A stretch of DNA of 15,730 nt from Candidatus Hydrogenedens sp. (GTDB taxonomy: Bacteria > Hydrogenedentota > Hydrogenedentia > Hydrogenedentales > Hydrogenedentaceae). Positions 6,927 through 13,109 of the stretch are shown here, piece by piece. The position numbers and the translations under genes are program-made. Under the pieces are notes generated by a model. The model was not told the DNA's origin. It saw nothing but the letters and a program-made list of their open reading frames with translations, and searched no databases. Within the stretch, counting starts at the first letter, position 1, and every line of letters begins with the position of its first letter. The stretch covers positions 1-15,730 of the forward strand of contig DAOSUS010000072.1 of the NCBI GenBank assembly GCA_035378955.1, read 5' to 3'.

Positions 6927-9272
6927 TTACAATGCATGCAATTCAACCAAAATAGGTTTGGAACTATATACTACCTTTGGTAGAACAATCTTTTTCGTAG
7001 GGTCGGAAGTAAAGTTGACATCATTATCATTAACAGTTACTTTTTTAACATTATAGTTACCAGTACCTATGACAACCTTATCTTCTAAGCCTGCTGGGGC
7101 GTCTAATGTTACTGAAAAAATGTTCTTATCCTTATCCCATTTTTCAGAAATTCGTTTTCCCCCGAAAATGTGATAGGGCTCGTCAAGGGAAACGGCTCTA
7201 AAATAGAATGCTTTCATTTGTGACGGAGAAACTAAAATATTTTTTAAGAAGCCAACCCATTCGTCTTTATGAAGGATATTTACATCACTCGACAATGTAT
7301 CATAAATTGCAATATGAGACTTGTTTGTTAACTGTTTCGTTAAGGTTTGCTCATAACCCGTTACAGAACAGTTCTGTTGAGTATCGGTTTTATTGGCTAT
7401 TATTAGCAGGCAATCATCCGATACTCGATTATGGTAAAGAACAGCATAAGTTTCAGCAATGTTGGTTTTGAGTTCTATTAATGGGTCTGTTTCATACATA
7501 CCTAAATAATATTGCATTAAATTATAGGTGTTTATATGATTTATCTCCTCCGGTTGGACACCTGCTGCGTAAGGGAACTTCTTACTCCAAATCCGCCAAT
7601 CCACTGTGCAGTATTGTCCACCTCCTGTAAGCAAGTCAAAGGTATAGGCTGAGGCAGAAGGACATCGTTGGGTCTCATCATCCCCTATATACAGACAGCC
7701 ATGCCCATACATGTTCGAAAACGAGCCAAAAGTTGCCCGAAACTCCTCAACGGATGTGAAATCGTAACCTTCACCAAAAAGATGCATATCAAATGGTGCA
7801 ATCACGGGCAGGACAAAAGCCTTACTACAATGCTCTATCAAAACTACATGGGGTATTTTTTCTTTGAGTGTTACCCGCCGTCGCCAATTAACATCATGCA
7901 ATTCTATTAAACAATCGTACACTTTCTGCGGATGGTTATGTTCCTTCCACCGCTTACAGTTAGGATATGCTAAATTATCATCAATATACATTCCATCCAC
8001 AGGGTATCGTTCCATCATCTTCTTATTACATTCCATCCGATAATCTGCCAAACCATTAGGCGAAGCAAGGCAGGTAGCCATTAAATCACAAAACGAATCC
8101 ATGCTTGCTTTATACCGTCCCCCATAGTTATAGCCTTCCCATTCTACCCATCGCCCTTCCTTAATTCGTTTCGATATTTCCGTGTCATGGGCGTACATCA
8201 GGTCTGCATTTGCCGTCCAGATAAATAACATCCCGGCATCATGCACTGTCTTAATAACACGGTCTAATTCACCTGCGGGGGGTCTTGGTTCTCCCGGGGG
8301 TCCTAAACGATGCATTTGAAATAATGTAAATCCTAACCGCGCCACTGTCCAGATTTCCTCATCCGTCGGATAAGGATATTTTTCGTCTCCAATCCAGATA
8401 AACATTCGCAAATCATGCCGACGCGGATGGGGTAAACGATTCGGTGCTACTGCCAAACCGATACGAAAAGTAAAGGGTTCCCCTGTTTTAAGGACATACG
8501 GTTCTCCCTTCTCTCCCACATGTATAATATGCTGATGAATATTGACGGAAACATCATCTCCTTGAATTGAATCTACCCGCACGGCTCCTGTGTCCAATTC
8601 CTGAGGTGAACGATAATAATCCCCCATATCCGTAAACAGGGCTAACGCAGACTTATTGCTGTATACCTCCAGACAAGATGTCGGCGTAAAAACACGGGCA
8701 GTCTCCCCTATTTTGGGTATTTCCCCTTGATAACAATCAAATCCATAAGTATCCCGCCGCTTATGGAGATAGTGAGTAAACAGCCCTTTTGCACCAATTT
8801 CATATCGTATCCCCTGCGTAAGATGCCAGTCCGAATCGGGTATTAATGTTATTTGAAACACAGCCACCCCATCATTATAGAAAATGCTTTTGATACGATA
8901 AGAAGTATCCGATTTAAATGTTCCCTCACTAATTAAAACTACCTGATTTTTATCATTCACATCTACCTTAGTTTCACATTTCCCATTTTTTACAAGATTT
9001 ACATCATCAATCCACAAAGCCAATGGTTCAAGCAACTTCACTGCGATTGCCCCTTCTCGAACAACCTCAACATCCGTAACAACACCTGTTTTCCGTTCCA
9101 CTACATAGCGGAAAGTAGGTCCTTGAATTACTATATTCTCTCCACCCTCATTACATACCAAATCCTCCGACGGCAACGGCTCCCGCAATACCTCCCTTAT
9201 ATACTTATTCATTTCCTCTGCAAAACAATAAAAAGATATAGAAAATAGGACAAACACTATAACATTTTTCAT
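6927..9272 (-). CDS. Secreted TIM-barrel glycosidase-like protein, family not recognised
   Basis: The preferred start at 9272 gives 781 residues with a clean Sec signal (MKNVIVFVLFSISFYCFAEE). It has GAGAGGA eight bases upstream; a start 16 codons earlier would bury the signal peptide. The N-terminal third is beta-rich and resembles the sandwich that precedes catalytic barrels in alpha-galactosidase-like enzymes. The middle (about 290-590) looks like a barrel: MHRLGPPGEPRPPAGELDRVI, FIWTANADLM, then VDGMYIDDN (425-433) with D426, D431 and D432, LIEHCSK (E480) and FGEGYD (E501). These acidic residues at strand ends are candidate catalytic groups. The C-terminus is another beta sandwich with a probable adhesion or sugar-contact role. 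I cannot place it in a named GH family. It is transcribed away from the tRNA genes and towards the MFS gene. Confidence 0.72.
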   Translation of the reverse strand: MKNVIVFVLFSISFYCFAEEMNKYIREVLREPLPSEDLVCNEGGENIVIQGPTFRYVVERKTGVVTDVEVVREGAIAVKLLEPLALWIDDVNLVKNGKCETKVDVNDKNQVVLISEGTFKSDTSYRIKSIFYNDGVAVFQITLIPDSDWHLTQGIRYEIGAKGLFTHYLHKRRDTYGFDCYQGEIPKIGETARVFTPTSCLEVYSNKSALALFTDMGDYYRSPQELDTGAVRVDSIQGDDVSVNIHQHIIHVGEKGEPYVLKTGEPFTFRIGLAVAPNRLPHPRRHDLRMFIWIGDEKYPYPTDEEIWTVARLGFTLFQMHRLGPPGEPRPPAGELDRVIKTVHDAGMLFIWTANADLMYAHDTEISKRIKEGRWVEWEGYNYGGRYKASMDSFCDLMATCLASPNGLADYRMECNKKMMERYPVDGMYIDDNLAYPNCKRWKEHNHPQKVYDCLIELHDVNWRRRVTLKEKIPHVVLIEHCSKAFVLPVIAPFDMHLFGEGYDFTSVEEFRATFGSFSNMYGHGCLYIGDDETQRCPSASAYTFDLLTGGGQYCTVDWRIWSKKFPYAAGVQPEEINHINTYNLMQYYLGMYETDPLIELKTNIAETYAVLYHNRVSDDCLLIIANKTDTQQNCSVTGYEQTLTKQLTNKSHIAIYDTLSSDVNILHKDEWVGFLKNILVSPSQMKAFYFRAVSLDEPYHIFGGKRISEKWDKDKNIFSVTLDAPAGLEDKVVIGTGNYNVKKVTVNDNDVNFTSDPTKKIVLPKVVYSSKPILVELHAL

Positions 9273-9368
9273 GAAATATTTCCTCTCACTTGTATTAATC
9301 TTAAATTTTGTAATAATCATATAAGGAAATAGATACCTAAAAACAATTTTACAGACTTTCCTGATAAT

Positions 9369-9399
9369 TTGAAATTATGCGACATTCTTTTTATATAAT
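9369..9399 (+). promoter_or_regulatory. Possible promoter for tRNA-Gln
   Basis: TTGAAA (9369-9374) and TATAAT (9394-9399) are separated by 19 bases, a little longer than ideal. The -10 box ends 13 bases before the mature tRNA, which would give a short 5' leader. The region is AT-rich, so the -35 may be fortuitous. Confidence 0.35.
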
Positions 9400-9412
9400 A
9401 TTATCCTGCGGT

Positions 9413-9488
9413 TGCCGGATCGCCTAATTGGTAGGGCACCTGACTCTGGATCAGGCTTGTCTAGGTTCGAGTCCTAGTCCGGCAGCCA
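9413..9488 (+). tRNA. tRNA-Gln (anticodon CTG), CCA encoded
   Basis: A full cloverleaf can be drawn. The acceptor TGCCGGA pairs with TCCGGCA. The D arm is GCCT/GGGC, with an AATTGGTA loop. The anticodon stem CCTGA/TCAGG encloses loop CTCTGGA, giving anticodon CTG for CAG codons. The T arm is CTAGG-TTCGAGT-CCTAG. The mature body is 73 nt (9413-9485) with discriminator G, followed by an encoded CCA. It lies 114 bp upstream of tRNA-Glu, and each tRNA seems to have its own promoter. Confidence 0.95.
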
Positions 9489-9556
9489 ATTTTATTTTAA
9501 ATAACACAGATATTTGAAGCAGTTTCAATTTACATAGTAGTAAAATTTTAAAAAAT

Positions 9557-9586
9557 TTGTTAATTCTAAAAAGTTTTTGTTAGAAT
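9557..9586 (+). promoter_or_regulatory. Probable promoter for tRNA-Glu
   Basis: TTGTTA (9557-9562) and TAGAAT (9581-9586) are separated by 18 bases. The -10 box ends 16 bases before the tRNA-Glu body, a suitable distance for a short leader. The same transcript could continue into the thioredoxin-like gene that starts 33 bp after the tRNA's CCA end. Confidence 0.45.
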
Positions 9587-9602
9587 ATTTTTCCAATTAA
9601 CT

Positions 9603-9678
9603 GGCCCCTTCATCTAGCGGTTTAGGATGCAGGATTCTCAGTCCTGTCACACGGGTTCGAATCCCGTAGGGGCTGCCA
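9603..9678 (+). tRNA. tRNA-Glu (anticodon CTC), CCA encoded
   Basis: The acceptor GGCCCCT pairs with AGGGGCT, with a G-U first pair. The D-arm region TCATCTAGCGG is typical of bacterial tRNA-Glu. The anticodon stem CAGGA/TCCTG encloses loop TTCTCAG, giving anticodon CTC for GAG codons. The T arm is ACGGG-TTCGAAT-CCCGT. Discriminator G and encoded CCA follow. Translating its antisense gives the well-known artefact peptide GIRTRVTGLRILHPKPLDEG, which is a useful confirmation that this is a tRNA. Confidence 0.95.
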
Positions 9679-9711
9679 TCTATTTTTAGAGTTAGAAATA
9701 AGCCATATCTA

Positions 9712-10032
9712 ATGCGTATTCGATTACTCCTATTTAAGGGTTGTCCTTCAGGACCCAAGGCGGAAGAGGTTTTAAGACAGGTATTAGCCGAAGAAAAAAT
9801 TTCCGAACCCATTGAAATTATTGAGGTATCGGACATAGCCACTGCTGTTCGTGAACATTTTTTGGGCTCTCCTACTATACAAATAAACGGACTTGATATT
9901 GAACCTTCTCGACAAAATGACACACCCTGCCATGGTTGCCGATTATATCGAACTTCGGAAGGAACCAGTGGTGTTCCACCGAAAGAACTCATTCGTTCTG
10001 CCCTTCACCGTGCTTTACAAAGCGAAAAATAA
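9712..10032 (+). CDS. Small thioredoxin-like protein
   Basis: This is a 106-residue soluble protein with a thioredoxin/glutaredoxin-like pattern: a first beta strand IRLLLF leading into GCPSGPKAEE (10-19, C11 in the place of the redox cysteine), a helix, and the cis-proline motif GSPTIQING (52-60). A distal DTPCHGCRLYRT contributes a CxxC pair at about C73 and C76. The tail GTSGVPPKELIRSAL is typical of a family usually annotated as thioredoxin-like or alkylmercury-lyase-related. The usual CxxC is replaced by one Cys, so it may work as a monothiol protein, or bind metal or transfer sulphur through the distal pair. The start lacks a strong ribosome site. It follows tRNA-Glu closely, so co-transcription is possible. 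Confidence 0.75.
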   Translation: MRIRLLLFKGCPSGPKAEEVLRQVLAEEKISEPIEIIEVSDIATAVREHFLGSPTIQINGLDIEPSRQNDTPCHGCRLYRTSEGTSGVPPKELIRSALHRALQSEK

Positions 10033-10056
10033 TTTTTAATACAACCCTGCAAAGTG

Positions 10057-10062
10057 TATAAT
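10057..10062 (+). promoter_or_regulatory. Possible -10 box upstream of the fucosidase gene
   Basis: TATAAT with TG immediately before it lies 48 bases upstream of the preferred fucosidase start. There is no convincing -35. The ribosome site AAGGAG (10096-10101) sits nine bases before ATG 10111 and directly touches an earlier ATG at 10102. It therefore decides in favour of 10111 as the start. Confidence 0.3.
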
Positions 10063-10110
10063 CCCTTTATTATCTATTCTCACACCTTAAACAGCAAGGA
10101 GATGATATTA

Positions 10111-11448
10111 ATGACACGGAATATGATATTTACAATCCTATTACTTTGTATTCAGATAATTTCTTATGCAGATACAGCCCCTCTTTTGCCTACAGATGAA
10201 ACACCCGAACAAAGAGAAGCACGATTACAATGGTGGCGAGAAGCACGATTTGGTATGTTTATCCATTGGGGTCCTGCCAGTGTAAATGGGACAGAAATCA
10301 GTTGGTCACGCATAGGGCATCCTCATGACATCCCCGGTATGGAAACCGTTCCACCTGAAATATACGATAATCTCTACAAAAAATTTAATCCAACGCAATT
10401 CAACGCCGATGAATGGATGCAATTGGCTAAAGATGCAGGTATGAAATATGTCGTATTTATCACCAAACATCACGATGGCTTTTCCATGTGGCACACAAAA
10501 TTACGACCTGACTACTCCATAGCAGCAACTCCCTTCCATCGCGATATTTGTAAAGAGATAGCAGATGCTGCACATAAATATGGATTAAAATTAGGCTGGT
10601 ATTATTCCACACGCGACTGGACACATCCCGATTACTTAGTTGGAGATAACAAGAAATATGATGAATTTTATCGCGGCCAAATTCAAGAACTGATAACAAA
10701 CTATGGTCGAGTGGATATATTATGGTTTGACCATACCGCAGGTAATTGGGGTGATTATGATTTCAAAAGTCTCTTTGATATGCTTTATCGGCTTCAACCG
10801 GGAATTATTGTCAATAATCGAGCAGCCCGATTTATCCGCAAACCAGAGGATAAACCTACTCCTGAAATTGAGGCACTTACTCGAGGTGATTTTGATACCC
10901 CTGAACAAGAGATTGGCAAATATCAAAAGGACCGTCCCTGGGAATCATGTATCACCCTAACCGAATGTTCAAATGGTGGAGGTTGGTCATATAGACCTGA
11001 TTGCCGAACGCGTTCTGCAAAAGAGTGTATTCAAATACTTGTGAACTGTGTTTGTGGTGATGGGAACTTGTTATTGAATGTAGGACCTATGCCTACAGGC
11101 GAAATTGCACCAGAACAGGTAGCCGTATTAAAAGAAATTGGTGCGTGGTTAGAAAAATATGGAGAAAGTATCTATGGAACGCGTGGAGGTCCTTTTATCA
11201 ACGGCAAATGGGGCGGTTCTACATATAAAGAAAACTATGTTTACCTTCATATCCTTGAACATAAAAATAACTCACTTACCTTGCCGTCACCAAAATCTAA
11301 TATTGTAAATGTTACTTCCCTTACGGGAGAACCCGTACAAGTTCAGCAAACCCAACAGAATTTGCAAATTGATTTTAAACTTTCACCGAACAACCCGATA
11401 GATATAATAATAAAACTCCAATTAGACAAACCTGCACAGGAAGAATAA
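10111..11448 (+). CDS. Secreted GH29 alpha-L-fucosidase
   Basis: This retaining glycosidase removes alpha-linked L-fucose from glycans. From ATG 10111, chosen by its AAGGAG site, the protein has 445 residues with a Sec signal (MTRNMIFTILLLCIQIISYA). GH29 hallmarks, numbered from this start, are WWREARFGMFIHWG (41-54), VVFITKHHDGFSMW (114-127), GWYYSTRDW (162-170) and RVDILWFDHTAG (200-211), where D207 matches the family's catalytic nucleophile. GDFDTPEQEIG (259-269) lies in the variable acid/base region, and GNLLLNVGPMPTGEI ends the barrel. A short C-terminal sandwich covers about 360-440. The length is at the compact end for the family. The GH95-like gene downstream may attack other fucose linkages. 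Whether this is the broad GH29-A or the alpha-1,3/4-specific GH29-B type is not certain. Confidence 0.95.
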   Translation: MTRNMIFTILLLCIQIISYADTAPLLPTDETPEQREARLQWWREARFGMFIHWGPASVNGTEISWSRIGHPHDIPGMETVPPEIYDNLYKKFNPTQFNADEWMQLAKDAGMKYVVFITKHHDGFSMWHTKLRPDYSIAATPFHRDICKEIADAAHKYGLKLGWYYSTRDWTHPDYLVGDNKKYDEFYRGQIQELITNYGRVDILWFDHTAGNWGDYDFKSLFDMLYRLQPGIIVNNRAARFIRKPEDKPTPEIEALTRGDFDTPEQEIGKYQKDRPWESCITLTECSNGGGWSYRPDCRTRSAKECIQILVNCVCGDGNLLLNVGPMPTGEIAPEQVAVLKEIGAWLEKYGESIYGTRGGPFINGKWGGSTYKENYVYLHILEHKNNSLTLPSPKSNIVNVTSLTGEPVQVQQTQQNLQIDFKLSPNNPIDIIIKLQLDKPAQEE

Positions 11449-11681
11449 TAGCTGCTTTAATAAATTCGGCACGAGTGCTTCGACAGGATAAACGACTAAT
11501 TACCTCTTATAAATAACTCTATCGAGCATAACTCCATTTTATAAATCTCTTCCATTTATTAAGGAAACAAAATCCTAATTTGTTTTCAAAAGTTCAATCT
11601 TTATTTGATAGAGGATATAAATATTACTAATAATACTATCATGCCAATATTTAATATACAGTTTTGAGTAAGGTATTTTTT

Positions 11682-12623
11682 ATGTTTGTATTTAAAATAT
11701 TCTCTCGTTTAATGGTTCTTTGGGTTATCCTTGCGGGAGTAATAGGTTATTTTTATCCACCTGCATTGACTATTTTTAAGCCATATAAAGACTGGTTTTT
11801 CATGTTTACAATGGCAGGGATTGGGGTTGTGCTAAGTATTGAGGATTTCATTCCCATAGTAAAGCGTCCTTACTGGGTATTGTTAGGAACAATGGCTCAA
11901 TTTATAATTATGCCGTTATTGGGCTTTTTGCTTGCCAAAGGACTACAACTACCCCCCAATTTAGCAATTGGTGTAATTCTGGTTGGTTCTACGCCGGGAG
12001 CAATGGCATCCAATGTAATTTCCTACATGGCAGGGGCAGATGTGGCATACTCAATTGCATTGACAAGCACAAGCACTTTACTTTCTCCTGTACTCACACC
12101 CCTATGCACTTATATTTTCGGGAGTGTATATATTTCCGTGCCATTCTGGGATATGTTTATGAGCATTATAAAAATGGTAATTCTCCCGCTTATGATAGGT
12201 TTTGGAATTCGTTATTTGCTAAAAGAACGAATTAATCGCATTGTAGATATATTCCCTGCCATATCGTCTCTATGTATCGCATTTATTTGCGGATTGGTTG
12301 TAGCATTAAACGCAGACACATTCAAAGAAGTCTCTTTGTTAATTTTTTCCGCAGTAGTGCTACACAATTTTTTAGGGTTAGTTTTAGGATATGGTGCTGG
12401 GGTATTATATCGTTTTGATGAAAAACGAAGACGGACATTATCAATCGAAGTAGGTATGCAAAACGCAGGTTTAGGGACAATATTAGCATTGAACCATTTT
12501 TCTGCTGAAAGTGCCTTACCCAATGCACTATTCGCAACATGGTGCATCATTACAGCATCCGTATTAGCCGAACTATGGCAATGGAAAAATAGAAAAAGCC
12601 AACAAATTAACAATGAAAGTTAG
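11682..12623 (+). CDS. BASS-family sodium-dependent anion transporter (SBF/ASBT-like)
   Basis: An inner-membrane symporter of 313 residues with about ten helices, resembling bile acid:sodium symporters. I choose ATG 11682 because GTAAGG lies eight bases upstream; a TTG start at 11664 would add six residues. The two signature crossing regions are present: GSTPGAMASNVISYMAGAD (102-120) and SIEVGMQNAGLG (254-265). E255 and Q258 in the latter match the conserved sodium-site residues. Bacterial members carry out sodium-driven uptake of organic anions such as pantoate, keto acids and sulphonated compounds; true bile acids are not the likely substrate. Here it may import an acid released from glycan breakdown, which is inference from position only. 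The gene is separated from its neighbours by gaps of 233 and 486 bp. Confidence 0.9.
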   Translation: MFVFKIFSRLMVLWVILAGVIGYFYPPALTIFKPYKDWFFMFTMAGIGVVLSIEDFIPIVKRPYWVLLGTMAQFIIMPLLGFLLAKGLQLPPNLAIGVILVGSTPGAMASNVISYMAGADVAYSIALTSTSTLLSPVLTPLCTYIFGSVYISVPFWDMFMSIIKMVILPLMIGFGIRYLLKERINRIVDIFPAISSLCIAFICGLVVALNADTFKEVSLLIFSAVVLHNFLGLVLGYGAGVLYRFDEKRRRTLSIEVGMQNAGLGTILALNHFSAESALPNALFATWCIITASVLAELWQWKNRKSQQINNES

Positions 12624-12706
12624 ATAACTTCTCTGGTATATATAGGATAGATTTTAAAATATTCTTTGATAGTTAGTAATATGATAAACATAATAATTAG
12701 ATTAGT

Positions 12707-13057
12707 ATGAACACAACAGAAAGACTAAATACAGCAAAAAAAGTAATCTTAGAATAGGTACAGAAAAGAGGATTAAAAGTAGAAGAATTGCTTTTATTCG
12801 GAAGTCGGGCAAAAAATAACTTACAAAGGATAGCGACTGGGATTTTTTTGTATTATTGATAGAGACATTGATATTCATCAAAAAAAGATATTATTAGGTT
12901 TATCTGTAGAAAATTATCTGATTATAAAATGCCTACGGATATGGTCATTCAATCACAATTAGAAGTTGACGGTCTAAAAAATAATACGGGCTACCTGACA
13001 TATTATATTCTGGAAGAAGGAATAAAAAATATACATGAAGAGACTGTCTTAAATTAA
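12707..13057 (+). pseudogene. Shattered MNT-type nucleotidyltransferase gene
   Basis: The remains of a minimal nucleotidyltransferase of about 115 codons begin at ATG 12707 (MNTTERLNTAKKVILE). An in-frame TAG follows at 12755-12757, then VQKRGLKVEELLLFGSRAKN in the same frame. The active-site DSDWDFFVLL is one frame over (from 12829). DRDIDIHQKKILLG is in a third frame (from 12858), just after a run of seven T. RKLSDYKMPTDMVIQSQLEVD and the end, GYLTYYILEEGIKN to TAA 13055-13057, return to the first frame. One nonsense mutation and three frameshifts therefore disable it. The GS...DxD motif is characteristic of MNT/Pol-beta proteins, which often pair with HEPN partners as toxin-antitoxin modules that AMPylate the toxin. 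No HEPN gene is seen next to it. Confidence 0.85.
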
Positions 13058-13109
13058 GTTTCTCTATGGTAGAATACTAAAGGTCTAAAATTCTTAGGGA
13101 GAATTAAGT

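Noticed and set aside
6927..9320. Upstream start of the minus-strand enzyme at 9320
   Set aside because: The extra 16 residues precede a normal signal peptide, and the good ribosome site lies in front of the start at 9272.
9597..9992. 131-codon minus-strand ORF ending in GIRTRVTGLRILHPKPLDEG
   Set aside because: This ending is the known artefact of translating the antisense of tRNA-Glu. The rest is the shadow of the thioredoxin-like gene.
11565..11585. AAACAAA/TTTGTTT inverted repeat as a terminator after the fucosidase
   Set aside because: The stem has only one GC pair, lies over 100 bp after the stop and is not followed by a T run; chance is likely in such AT-rich sequence.
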